Shown here piece by piece: positions 1 through 14,600 of a stretch of DNA of 64,000 nt. Each line of letters starts with the position of its first letter. Positions within the stretch are counted from its first letter, which is position 1. A model generated the notes under the pieces. That model was not told where the DNA came from. It ran no database searches and saw only the letters and a list, made by a program, of their open reading frames with translations. Location of the stretch: NCBI RefSeq assembly GCF_050948175.1, contig NW_027490255.1:62001-126000 (forward strand), given 5' to 3'. The translations under genes were made by a program, and so were the position numbers. Origin of the DNA: Xylocopa sonorina (taxonomy: Eukaryota; Arthropoda; Insecta; Hymenoptera; Apidae).

Positions 1-3000
1 AGCATTAGAACACTATTGCTACGATAGGTAGATATTTGCAAACGCTATTTCCTTACAAGGAAGTGTCACATTTACATTCATTTGAAGTGTAGAGGAGGAA
101 TACATAACACTTCGCAAATCATATTACATCTTACCATGAAACATAGAAATGAGATGCGACATCGCGTTTTAAGAAGCATTAGAACTCTATTGCTACGATA
201 CCTAGACATCTGCAGACGCTATTTCCTAGCAAGGAAGTGTAGCATTTACATTCATTTGAAGTGTAGACGAGGAATACATAGCACTTCGCAAATCATATTA
301 TATCTTACCATGAAACATAGAAATGAGATGCGATATCGCGTTTTAAGTATCATAAGAACTCCACTGCTACTATACGTAGACATCTGCAAACGCTATTTCC
401 TTGCAAGGAAGTGTCGCATTTACATTCATTTGAATCGTAGACGAGGAATGCATAACACTTCGCAATGAATATTATATCTCATCATGAAACATAGATATGA
501 GATGCAATATCTCGTTTTAAGAAGCATTTGATCTCTATTGCTACGATACCTAGACTTCTGCAAACGCTATTTCTTTGCAAGGAAGTGTCGCATTTACATT
601 CATTTGAAGTGTAGACGAGGAATACATGACACTTCGCAAATCATATTATATCTTACCATGAAACATAGAAATGAGATGCGATATCGCGTTTTAAGTATCA
701 TAAGAACTCCACTGCTACTATACGTAGACATCTGCGGACGCTATTTCCTAGCGAGGTAGTGTCGCATTCACATTCATTTGAAGTGTAGACGAGGAATACA
801 TAACACTTCGCAAATCATATTATATCTTACCATGAAACATAGAAATGAGATACGATATCGCGTTTTAAGAATCATAAGAACTCTATTGCTACGATACGTA
901 GACAACTGCAAACGCTATTTCCTTGCAAGGAAGTGTCGCATTTACATTCATTTGAATCGTATACGAGGAATGCATAACACTTCGCAATGTATATTATATT
1001 TTGTCATGAAACATAGATATGAGATGCGATATCGCGTTTTAAGAAGCATTAGAACTCTATTGCTCCGATAGGTAGACATCTGCAAACGCTATTTCCTTGC
1101 AAGGAAGTGTCGCATTTACATTGATTTGAAGTGTAGACGAGGAATTCGTAACACTTCGCAAATCATATTATATCTTACCATGAAACATAAAAATGAGATG
1201 CGATATCGCGTTTTAAGAATCATAAGAACTCTATTGCTACGATACGTAGACATCTGCAAACGCTATTTCCTTGCAAGGATGTGTCGCATTTACATTCATT
1301 TGAAGTGTAGAGGAGGAATACATAACACTTCGCAAATCATATTACATCTTACCATGAAACATAGAAATGAGATGCGATATCGCGTTTTAAGAAGCATTAG
1401 ATCTCTATCCCTACGATACCTAGACATCTGCAGACGCTATTTCCTAGCAACGAATTGTCGCATTTACATTCATTTGAAGTGTAGACGAGGAATACATAAC
1501 ACTTCGCAAATCATATTATATCTTACCATGAAACATAGAAATGAGATGCGATATTGTGTGTTGAGAAGCACTAGAACACTATCGCTACGATACCTAGACA
1601 TCAGTAGACGCTATTTCCTTTCAAGGAAGTGTCGCATTTACATTCATTTGAAGTGTAGACGAGGAATACATGACACTTCGCAAATCATATTATATCTTAC
1701 CATGAAACATAGAAATGAGATACGATATCGCGTTTTAAGAATCATAGGAACACTATTGTTACGATACGTAGACATCTGAAAACGCTATTTCCTAGCGAGG
1801 AAGTGTCGCATTCACATTCATTTGAAGTGTAGACGAGGAATACATAACACTTCGCAAATCATATTATATCTTACCATGAAACATAGAAATGAGATACGAT
1901 ATCGCGTTTTAAGAATCATAGGAACACTATTGTTACGATACGTAGACATCTGAAAACGCTATTTCCTAGCGAGGAAGTGTCGCATTCACATTCATTTGAA
2001 GTGTATACGAGGAATACATAACACTTCGCAAATCATATTATATCTTACCATGAAACATAGAAATGAGATGCGATATCGCGTTTTAAGAATCATAAGAACT
2101 CTATTGCTACGATACGTAGACAACTGCAAACGCTATTTCCTTGCAAGGAAGTGTCGCATTTACATTCATTTGAATCGTATACGAGGAATGCATAACACTT
2201 CGCAATGTATATTATATCTTATCATGAAACATAGATATGAGATGCGATATCGCGTTTTAAGAAGCATTAGAACTCTATCGCTACGATACCTACACATCTC
2301 CAGACGCTATTTCCTAGCAAGGAAGTGTCGCATTTACATTCATTTGAAGTGTAGACGAGGAATGCATAACACTTCGCAATGAATATTATATCTTATCATG
2401 AAACATAGATATGAGATGCAATATCTCGTTTTAAGAAGCATTTGAACTATGTTGCTACGATACCTAGACATCTGCAGACGCTATTTCCTAGCAAGGAAGT
2501 GTCGCATTTACATTCATTTGAAGTGCAGACAAGGAATACATGACACTTCGCAATGTATATTATATCTTACCATGAAACATAGAAATGAGATGCGATATCG
2601 CGTTTTAAGTATCATAAGAACTCCACTGCTACTATACGTAGACATCTGCAAACGCTATTTCCTTGCAAGGAAGTGTCGCATTTACATTCATTTGAAGTGT
2701 AGACGAGGAATACGTAACACTTCGCAAATCATATTATATCTTACCATGATACATAGAAATGAGATGCGATATCGCGTTTTAAGAAGCATTAGAACTCTAT
2801 CGCTACGATACCTAGACATCTGCAGACGCCATTTCCTAGCAAGGAAGTGTCGCATTTACATTCATTTGAAGTGTCGACGAGGAATACATAACACTTCGCA
2901 AATCATATTATATCTTACCATGAAACATAGAAATGAGATACGATATCGCGTTTTAAGAAGCATTAGAAATCTATTGCTACGATACGTAGACATCTGCAAA

Positions 3001-3120
3001 CACTATTTCTTTGCAAGGAAGTGTCGCATTTACATTCATTTGAAGTGTAGACGAGGAATACGTAACACTTCGCAAATCATATTATATCTTACCATGAAAC
3101 ATAGAAATGAGATGCGATAT

Positions 3121-6100
3121 CGCGTTTATGAATCATAAGAACTCTATTGCTACGATAGGTAGACATCTGCAAACGCTATTTCCTTGCAAGGAAGTGTCGC
3201 ATTTACATTCATATGAAGTGTAGACGAGGAATACGTAACGCTTCGCAAATCATATTATATCTTACCATGAAACATAGAAATGAGATGCGATATTGTGTGT
3301 TGAGAAGCATTAGAACTCTATCGCTACGATACCTAGACATCTGCAGACGCTATTTCCTTTCAAGGAAGTGTCGCATTTACATTCATTTGAAGTGTAGACG
3401 AGGAATACGTAACACTTCGCAAATCATATTATATCTTACCATGAAACATAGAAATAAGATGCGATATCGCGTTTTAAGAATCATAAGAACTCTATTGCTA
3501 CGATAGGTAGACATCTGCAAACGCTATTTCCTTGCAAGGAAGTGTCGCATTTACATTCATATGAAGTGTAGACGAGGAATACGTAACGCTTCGCAAATCA
3601 TATTATATCTTACCATGAAACATAGAAATGAGATGCGATATTGTGTGTTGAGAAGCATTAGAACTCCATCGCTACGATACCTAGACATCTGCAGACGCTA
3701 TTTCCTTTCAAGGAAGTGTCGCATTTACATTCATTTGAAGTGTAGACGAGGAGTAGGTAACACTTCGCAAATCATATTATATCTTACCACGAAACATAAA
3801 AATGAGATGCGATATCGCGTTTTAAGAATCATAAGAACTCTATTGCTACGATACGTAGACATCTGCAAACGCTCTTTCCTAGCGAGGAAGTGTCGCATTT
3901 ACATTCATTTGAAGTGTAGACGAGGAATACAGGACACTTCGCAAATCATATTATATCTTACCATGAAACATAGAAATGAGATGCGATATTGTGTGTTGAG
4001 AAGCACTAGAACACTATCGCTACGATACCTAGACATCTGTAGACGCTATTTCCTTTCAAGGAAGTGTCGCATTTACATTCATTTGAAGTGTAGACGAGGA
4101 ATACATAACACTTCGCAAATCATATTATATCTTACCATGAAACATAGAAATGAGATACGATATCGCGTTTTAAGAATCATAGGAACACTATTGTTACGAT
4201 ACGTAGACATCTGAAAACGCTATTTCCTAGCGAGGAAGTGTCGCATTCACATTCATTTGAAGTGTATACGAGGAATACATAACACTTCGCAAATCATATT
4301 ATATCTTACCATGAAACATAGAAATGAGATGCGATATCGCGTTTTAAGAATCATAAGAACTCTATTGCTACGATACGTAGACAACTGCAAACGCTATTTC
4401 CTTGTAAGGAAGTGTCGCATTTACATTCATTTGAAGTGTAGACGAGGAATACGTAACACTTCGCAAATCATATTATATCTTACCATGAAACATAGAAATG
4501 AGATACGATATCGCGTTTTAAGAATCATAGGAACACTATTGTTACGATACGTAGACATCTGAAAACGCTATTTCCTAGCGAGGAAGTGTCGCATTCACAT
4601 TCATTTGAAGTGTATACGAGGAATACATAACACTTCGCAAATCATATTATATCTTACCATGAAACATAGAAATGAGATGCGATATCGCGTTTTAAGAATC
4701 ATAAGAACTCCACTGCTACTATACGTAGACATCTGCAAACGCTATTTCCTTGCAAGGAAGTGTCGCATTTACATTCATTTGAAGTGTAGACGAGGAATAC
4801 GTAACACTTCGCAAATCATATTATATCTTACCATGATACATAGAAATGAGATGCGATATCGCGTTTTAAGAAGCATTAGAACTCTATCGCTACGATACCT
4901 AGACATCTGCAGACGCCATTTCCTAGCAAGGAAGTGTCGCATTTACATTCATTTGAAGTGTCGACGAGGAATACGTAACACTTCGCAAATCATATTATAT
5001 CTTACCATGAAACATAGAAATGAGATGCGATATCGCGTTTATGAATCATAAGAACTCTATTGCTACGATAGGTAGACATCTGCAAACGCTATTTCCTTGC
5101 AAGGAAGTGTCGCATTTACATTCATATGAAGTGTAGACGAGGAATACGTAACGCTTCGCAAATCATATTATATCTTACCATGAAACATAGAAATGAGATG
5201 CGATATTGTGTGTTGAGAAGCATTAGAACTCCATCGCTACGATACCTAGACATCTGCAGACGCTATTTCCTTTCAAGGAAGTGTCGCATTTACATTCATT
5301 TGAAGTGTAGACGAGGAGTAGGTAACACTTCGCAAATCATATTATATCTTACCACGAAACATAAAAATGAGATGCGATATCGCGTTTTAAGAATCATAAG
5401 AACTCTATTGCTACGATACGTAGACATCTGCAAACGCTCTTTCCTAGCGAGGAAGTGTCGCATTTACATTCATTTGAAGTGTAGACGAGGAATACAGGAC
5501 ACTTCGCAAATCATATTATATCTTACCATGAAACATAGAAATGAGATGCGATATTGTGTGTTGAGAAGCACTAGAACACTATCGCTACGATACCTAGACA
5601 TCTGTAGACGCTATTTCCTTTCAAGGAAGTGTCGCATTTACATTCATTTGAAGTGTCGACGAGGAATACGTAACACTTCGCAAATCATATTATATCTTAC
5701 CATGAAACATAGAAATGAGATGCGATATCGCGTTTATGAATCATAAGAACTCTATTGCTACGATAGGTAGACATCTGCAAACGCTATTTCCTTGCAAGGA
5801 AGTGTCGCATTTACATTCATTTGAAGTGTAGACGAGGAGTAGGTAACACTTCGCAAATCATATTATATCTTACCATGAAACATAGAAATGAGATACGATA
5901 TCGCGTTTTAAGAATCATAGGAACACTATTGTTACGATACGTAGACATCTGAAAACGCTATTTCCTAGCGAGGAAGTGTCGCATTCACATTCATTTGAAG
6001 TGTATACGAGGAATACATAACACTTCGCAAATCATATTATATCTTACCATGAAACATAGAAATGAGATGCGATATCGCGTTTTAAGAATCATAAGAACTC

Positions 6101-8520
6101 CACTGCTACTATACGTAGACATCTGCAAACGCTATTTCCTTGCAAGGAAGTGTCGCATTTACATTCATTTGAAGTGTAGACGAGGAATACGTAACACTTC
6201 GCAAATCATATTATATCTTACCATGATACATAGAAATGAGATGCGATATCGCGTTTTAAGAAGCATTAGAACTCTATCGCTACGATACCTAGACATCTGC
6301 AGACGCCATTTCCTAGCAAGGAAGTGTCGCATTTACATTCATTTGAAGTGTCGACGAGGAATACGTAACACTTCGCAAATCATATTATATCTTACCATGA
6401 AACATAGAAATGAGATGCGATATCGCGTTTATGAATCATAAGAACTCTATTGCTACGATAGGTAGACATCTGCAAACGCTATTTCCTTGCAAGGAAGTGT
6501 CGCATTTACATTCATATGAAGTGTAGACGAGGAATACGTAACGCTTCGCAAATCATATTATATCTTACCATGAAACATAGAAATGAGATGCGATATTGTG
6601 TGTTGAGAAGCATTAGAACTCCATCGCTACGATACCTAGACATCTGCAGACGCTATTTCCTTTCAAGGAAGTGTCGCATTTACATTCATTTGAAGTGTAG
6701 ACGAGGAGTAGGTAACACTTCGCAAATCATATTATATCTTACCACGAAACATAAAAATGAGATGCGATATCGCGTTTTAAGAATCATAAGAACTCTATTG
6801 CTACGATACGTAGACATCTGCAAACGCTCTTTCCTAGCGAGGAAGTGTCGCATTTACATTCATTTGAAGTGTAGACGAGGAATACAGGACACTTCGCAAA
6901 TCATATTATATCTTACCATGAAACATAGAAATGAGATGCGATATTGTGTGTTGAGAAGCACTAGAACACTATCGCTACGATACCTAGACATCTGTAGACG
7001 CTATTTCCTTTCAAGGAAGTGTCGCATTTACATTCATTTGAAGTGTCGACGAGGAATACGTAACACTTCGCAAATCATATTATATCTTACCATGAAACAT
7101 AGAAATGAGATGCGATATCGCGTTTATGAATCATAAGAACTCTATTGCTACGATAGGTAGACATCTGCAAACGCTATTTCCTTGCAAGGAAGTGTCGCAT
7201 TTACATTCATTTGAAGTGTAGACGAGGAGTAGGTAACACTTCGCAAATCATATTATATCTTACCACGAAACATAAAAATGAGATGCGATATCGCGTTTTA
7301 AGAATCATAAGAACTCTATTGCTACGATACGTAGACATCTGCAAACGCTCTTTCCTAGCGAGGAAGTGTCGCATTTACATTCATTTGAAGTGTAGACGAG
7401 GAATACAGGACACTTCGCAAATCATATTATATCTTACCATGAAACATAGAAATGAGATGCGATATTGTGTGTTGAGAAGCACTAGAACACTATCGCTACG
7501 ATACCTAGACATCTGTAGACGCTATTTCCTTTCAAGGAAGTGTCGCATTTACATTCATTTGAAGTGTAGACGAGGAATACATAACACTTCGCAAATCATA
7601 TTATATCTTACCATGAAACATAGAAATGAGATACGATATCGCGTTTTAAGAATCATAGGAACACTATTGTTACGATACGTAGACATCTGAAAACGCTATT
7701 TCCTAGCGAGGAAGTGTCGCATTCACATTCATTTGAAGTGTATACGAGGAATACATAACACTTCGCAAATCATATTATATCTTACCATGAAACATAGAAA
7801 TGAGATGCGATATCGCGTTTTAAGAATCATAAGAACTCTATTGCTACGATACGTAGACAACTGCAAACGCTATTTCCTTGTAAGGAAGTGTCGCATTTAC
7901 ATTCATTTGAAGTGTAGACGAGGAATACGTAACACTTCGCAAATCATATTATATCTTACCATGAAACATAGAAATGAGATACGATATCGCGTTTTAAGAA
8001 TCATAGGAACACTATTGTTACGATACGTAGACATCTGAAAACGCTATTTCCTAGCGAGGAAGTGTCGCATTCACATTCATTTGAAGTGTATACGAGGAAT
8101 ACATAACACTTCGCAAATCATATTATATCTTACCATGAAACATAGAAATGAGATGCGATATCGCGTTTTAAGAATCATAAGAACTCCACTGCTACTATAC
8201 GTAGACATCTGCAAACGCTATTTCCTTGCAAGGAAGTGTCGCATTTACATTCATTTGAAGTGTAGACGAGGAATACGTAACACTTCGCAAATCATATTAT
8301 ATCTTACCATGATACATAGAAATGAGATGCGATATCGCGTTTTAAGAAGCATTAGAACTCTATCGCTACGATACCTAGACATCTGCAGACGCCATTTCCT
8401 AGCAAGGAAGTGTCGCATTTACATTCATTTGAAGTGTCGACGAGGAATACGTAACACTTCGCAAATCATATTATATCTTACCATGAAACATAGAAATGAG
8501 ATGCGATATCGCGTTTATGA
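3121..8520 (+). repeat. 173-bp monomer variant (1-bp deletion)
   Basis: Most monomers read CGCGTTTTAAGAATCAT, but eight in the window read CGCGTTTATGAATCAT, one base shorter. They lie near 3126, 5040, 5733, 6430, 7123, 8515, 21390 and 23303. These eight are the only length variants I found in the left array and account exactly for every departure from 174-bp phase. They mark one monomer lineage copied by the nested duplications. Confidence 0.85.
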
Positions 8521-8601
8521 ATCATAAGAACTCTATTGCTACGATAGGTAGACATCTGCAAACGCTATTTCCTTGCAAGGAAGTGTCGCATTTACATTCA
8601 T
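3561..8601 (+). repeat. nested 3476-bp duplication in copy 1
   Basis: Blocks starting at 3561-5125 recur 3476 bp later: 4257 matches 7733, 4605 matches 8081 and 5126 matches 8602. The offset is 20 monomers less four 1-bp deletions. Copy 2 of the long-range repeat has only one version of this interval, so the duplication arose in copy 1 or was lost from copy 2. Confidence 0.85.
4460..7250 (+). repeat. tandem 1390-bp higher-order repeat (8 monomers)
   Basis: Two adjacent copies of an eight-monomer unit: 4605 matches 5995 and 5126 matches 6516, offset 1390 bp (8 x 174 minus 2). Each copy contains two 173-bp monomers. Edges are approximate because the flanking monomers are also similar; the match fails just upstream, where 4440 and 5830 differ (GGAATACG versus GGAGTAGG). 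Confidence 0.85.
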
Positions 8602-11600
8602 ATGAAGTGTAGACGAGGAATACGTAACGCTTCGCAAATCATATTATATCTTACCATGAAACATAGAAATGAGATGCGATATTGTGTGTTGAGAAGCATT
8701 AGAACTCCATCGCTACGATACCTAGACATCTGCAGACGCTATTTCCTTTCAAGGAAGTGTCGCATTTACATTCATTTGAAGTGTAGACGAGGAGTAGGTA
8801 ACACTTCGCAAATCATATTATATCTTACCACGAAACATAAAAATGAGATGCGATATCGCGTTTTAAGAATCATAAGAACTCTATTGCTACGATACGTAGA
8901 CATCTGCAAACGCTCTTTCCTAGCGAGGAAGTGTCGCATTTACATTCATTTGAAGTGTAGACGAGGAATACATGACACTTCGCAAATCATACTATATCTT
9001 ACCATGAAAAATAGAAATGAAATGCAATATTGTGTGTTGAGAAGCACTAGAACACTATCGCTACGATACCTAGACATCTGTAGACGCTATTTCCTAGCAA
9101 GGAAGTGTCGCATTTACATTCATTTGAAGTGTAGACGAGGAATACATAACACTTCGCAAATCATATTATATCTTACCATGAAACATAGAAATGAGATACG
9201 ATATCGCGTTTTAAGAATCATAGGAACACTATTGTTACGATACGTAGACATCTGAAAACGCTATTTCCTAGCGAGGAAGTGTCGCATTCACATTCATTTG
9301 AAGTGTATACGAGGAATACATAACACTTCGCAAATCATATTATATCTTACCATGAAACATAGAAATGAGATGCGATATCGCGTTTTAAGAATCATAAGAA
9401 CTCTATTGCTACGATACGTAGACAACTGCAAACGCTATTTCCTTGCAAGGAAGTGTCGCATTTACATTCATTTGAATCCTATACGAGGAATGCATAACAC
9501 TTCGCAATGTATATTATATCTTATCATGAAACATAGATATGAGATGCGATATCGCGTTTTAAGAAGCATTAGAACTCTAACGCTACGATACCTACACATC
9601 TCCAGACGCTATTTCCTAGCAAGGAAGTGTCGCATTTACATTCATTTGAATCGTATACGAGGAATGCATAACACTTCGCAATGTATATTATATCTTATCA
9701 TGAAACATAGATATGAGATGCGATATCGCGTTTTAAGAAGCATTAGAAATCTATTGCTACGATAGGTAGACATCTGCAAACGCTATTTCCTTGCAAGGAA
9801 GTATCGCATTTACATTCATATAAAGTGTAGACGAGGAATACGTAACGCTTCGCAAATCATATTATATCTTACCATGAAACATAGAAACAAGATGCGATAT
9901 TGTGTGTTGAGAAGCATTAGAACTCTATCGCTACGATACCTAGACATCTGCAGACGCTATTTCCTTTCAAGGAAGTGTCGCATTTACATTCATTTGAATC
10001 GTAGACGAGGAATGCATAACACTTCGCAATGAATATTATATCTCATCATGAAACATAGATATGAGATGCAATATCTCGTTTTAAGAAGCATTTGAACTCT
10101 ATTGCTACGATACCTAGACATCTGCAGACGCTATTTCCTAGGAAGGAAGTGTCGCATTTACATTCATTTGAAGTGTAGACGAGGAATACATAACACTTCG
10201 CAAATCATATTATATCTTACCATGAAACATAGAAATGAGATACGATATCGCGTTTTAAGAATCATAGGAACACTATTGCTACGATACGTAGACATATGAA
10301 AACGCTATTTCCTAGCGAGGAAGTGTCGCATTCACATTCATTTGAAGTGTAGACGAGGAATACGTAACACTTCGCAAATCATATTATATCTTACCATGAA
10401 ACATAGAAATGAGATGCGATATCGCGTTTTAAGAATCATAAGAACATAATTGCTACGATAGGTAGACATCTGCAAACGCTATTTCCTTGCAAGGAAGTGT
10501 CGCATTTACATTCATATGAAGTGTAGACGAGGAATACGTAACGCTTCGCAAATCATATTATATCTTACCATGAAACATAGAAATGAGATGCGATATTGTG
10601 TGTTGAGAAGCATTAGAACTCTATTGCTACGATAGGTAGACATCTGCAAACGCTATTTCCTTGCAAGGAAGTGCCGCATTTACATTCATATGAAGTGTAG
10701 ACGAGGAATACATAACACTTCGCAAATCATATTATATCTTACCATGATACATGGAAACGAGATGCGATATCGCGTTTTAAGAAGCATTAGAACTCTATCG
10801 CTACGATACCTACACATCTCCAGACGCTATTTCCTAGCAAGGAAGTGTCGCATTTACATTCATTTGAAGTGTAGACGAGGAATGCATAACACTTCGCAAT
10901 GAATATTATATCTTATCATGAAACATAGATATGAGATGCAATATCTCGTTTTAAGAAGCATTTGAACTCTATTGCTACGATACCTAGACATCTGCAGACG
11001 CTATTTCCTAGCAAGGAAGTGTCGCATTTACATTCATTTGAAGTGTAGACAAGGAATACATGACACTTCGCAAATCATATTATATCTTACCATGAAACAT
11101 AGAAATGAGATGCGATATCGCGTTTTAAGTATCATAAGAACTCCACTGCTACTATACGTAGACATCTGCAAACGCTATTTCCTTGCAAGGAAGTGTCGCA
11201 TTTACATTCATTTGAAGTGTAGACGAGGAATACATAACACTTCGCAAATCATATTATATCTTACCATGAAACATAGAAATGAGATGCGATATCGCGTTTT
11301 AAGAAGCATTAGAACTCTTTTGCTACGATAGGTAGACATCTGCAAACGCTATTTCCTTGCAAGGAAGTGCCGCATTTACATTCATATGAAGTGTAGACGA
11401 GGAATACATAACACTTCGAAAATCATATTACATATTACCATGAAACATAGAAATGAGATGCGATATCGCGTTTTAAGAAGCATTAGAAATCTATTGCTAC
11501 GATACGTAGACATCTGCAAACGCTATTTCCTTGCTAGGAAGTGTCGCATTTACATTCATTTAAAGTGTAGACGAGGAATACAGGACACTTCGCAAATCAT

Positions 11601-14600
11601 ATTGTATCTTACCATGAAACATAGAAATGAGATACGATATCGCGTTTTAAGAATCATAGGAACACTATTGTTACGATACGTAGACATCTGTAAACGCTAT
11701 TTCCTAGCGAGGAAGTGTCGCATTCACATTCATTTGAAGTGTATACGAGGAATACATAACACTTCGCAAATCATATTATATCTTACCATGAAACATAGAA
11801 ATGAGATGCGATATCGCGTTTTAAGAATCATAAGAACTCTATTGCTACGATACGTAGACAACTGCAAACGCTATTTCCTTGCAGGGAAGTGTCGCATTTA
11901 CATTCATTTGAATCGTATACGAGGAATGCATAAAACTTCGCAATGTATATTATATCTTATCATGAAACATAGATATGAGATGCGATATCGCGTTTTAAGA
12001 AGCATTAGAAATCTATTGCTACGATACGTAGACATCTGCAAACGCTATTTCTTTGCAAGGAAGTGTCGCATTTACATTCATTTGAAGTGTAGACGAGGAA
12101 TACATAACACTTCGCAAATCATATTATATCTTACCATGAAACATAGAAATGAGATGCGATATCGCGTTTTAAGAAGCATTAGAACTCTATTGCTACGATA
12201 GGTAGACATCTGCAAACGCTATTTCTTTGCAAGGAAGTGTCGCATTTACATTCATTTGAAGTGTAGACGAGGAATACATAACACTTCGCAAATCATATTA
12301 TATCTTACCATGAAACATAGAAATGAGATGCGATATCGCGTTTTAAGAAGCATTAGAACTCTATTGCTACGATAGGTAGACATCTGCAAACGCTATTTCC
12401 TTGCAAGGAAGTGCCGCATTTACATTCATATGAAGTGTAGACGAGGAATACATAACACTTCGCAAATCATATTATATCTTACCATGATACATGGAAATGA
12501 GATGCGATATCGCGTTTTATGAAGCATTAGAACTCTATCGCTACGATACCTACACATCTACAGACGCTATTTCCTAGCAAGGAAGTATCGCATTTACATT
12601 CATTTGAAGTGTAGACGAGGAATACATAACACTTCGCAAATCATATTATATCTTACCATGAAACATAGAAATGAGATGCGATATCGCGTTTTAAGAATCA
12701 TAAGAACTCTATTGCTACGATACGTAGAAATCTGCAAACTCTATTTCCTTGCAAGGAAGTGTCGCATTTACATTCATTTGAAGTGTAGACGAGGAATACA
12801 TAACACTTCGCAAATCATATTATATCTTACCATGATACATGGAAATGAGATGCGATATCGCGTTTTATGAAGCATTAGAACTCTATCGCTACGATACCTA
12901 CACATCTACAGACGCTATTTCCTAGCAAGGAAGTATCGCATTTACATTCATTTGAAGTGTAGACGAGGAATACATAACACTTCGCAAATCATATTATATC
13001 TTACCATGAAACATAGAAATGAGATGCGATATCGCGTCTTAAGAATCATAAGAACTCTATTGCTACGATACGTAGACAACTGCAAACGCTATTTCCTTGC
13101 AAGGAAGTGTCGCATTTACATTCATTTGAATCGTATACGAGGAATGCATAACACTTCGCAATGTATATTATATCTTATCATGAAACATAGATATGAGATG
13201 CGATATCGCGTTTTAAGAAGCATTAGAAATCTATTGCTACGATACGTAGACATCTGCAAACGCTATTTCTTTGCAAGGAAGTGTCGCATTTACATTCATT
13301 TGAAGTGTAGACGAGGAATACATAACACTTCGCAAATCATATTATATCTTACCATGATACATGGAAATGAGATGCGATATCGCGTTTTATGAAGCATTAG
13401 AACTCTATCGCTACGATACCTACACATCTACAGACGCTATTTCCTAGCAAGGAAGTATCGCATTTACATTCATTTGAAGTGTAGACGAGGAATACATAAC
13501 ACTTCGCAAATCATATTATATCTTACCATGAAACATAGAAATGAGATGCGATATCGCGTCTTAAGAATCATAAGAACTCTATTGCTACGATACGTAGACA
13601 ACTGCAAACGCTATTTCCTTGCAAGGAAGTGTCGCATTTACATTCATTTGAATCGTATACGAGGAATGCATAACACTTCGCAATGTATATTATATCTTAT
13701 CATGAAACATAGATATGAGATGCGATATCGCGTTTTAAGAAGCATTAGAAATCTATTGCTACGATACGTAGACATCTGCAAACGCTATTTCTTTGCAAGG
13801 AAGTGTCGCATTTACATTCATTTGAAGTGTAGACGAGGAATACATGACACTCCGCAAATCATATTATATCTTACCATGAAACATAGAAATGAGATGCGAT
13901 ATCGCGTTTTAAGAAGCATTAGAAATCTATTGCTACGATACGTAGACATCTGCAGACGCTATTTCCTAGCAAGGAAGCGTCGCATTTACATTCATTTGAA
14001 GTGTAGACGAGGAATACATGACACTTCGCAAATCATATTATATCTTACCATGAAACATAGAGATGAGATGCGATATCGCGTTTTAAGAAGCATTAGAACT
14101 CTATCGCTACGATACCTAGACATCTGCAGACGCTATTTCCTAGCAAGGAAGTGTCGCATTTACATTCATTTGAAGTGTAGACGAGGAATACATGACACTC
14201 CGCAAATCATATTATATCTTAACATGAAACATAGAAATGAGATGCGATATCGCGTTTTAAGAAGCATTAGAAATCTATTGCTACGATACGTAGACATCTG
14301 CAAACGCTATTTCTTTGCAAGGAAGTGTCGCATTTACATTCATTTGAAGTGTAGACGAGGAATACATAACACTTCGCAAATCATATTATATCTTACCATG
14401 AAACATAGAAATGAGATGCGATATCGCGTTTTAAGAAGCATTAGAACTCTATTGCTACGATAGGTAGACATCTGCAAACGCTATTTCTTTGCAAGGAAGT
14501 GTCGCATTTACATTCATTTGAAGTGTAGACGAGGAATACATAACACTTCGCAAATCATATTATATCTTACCATGAAACATAGAAATGAGATGCGATATCG

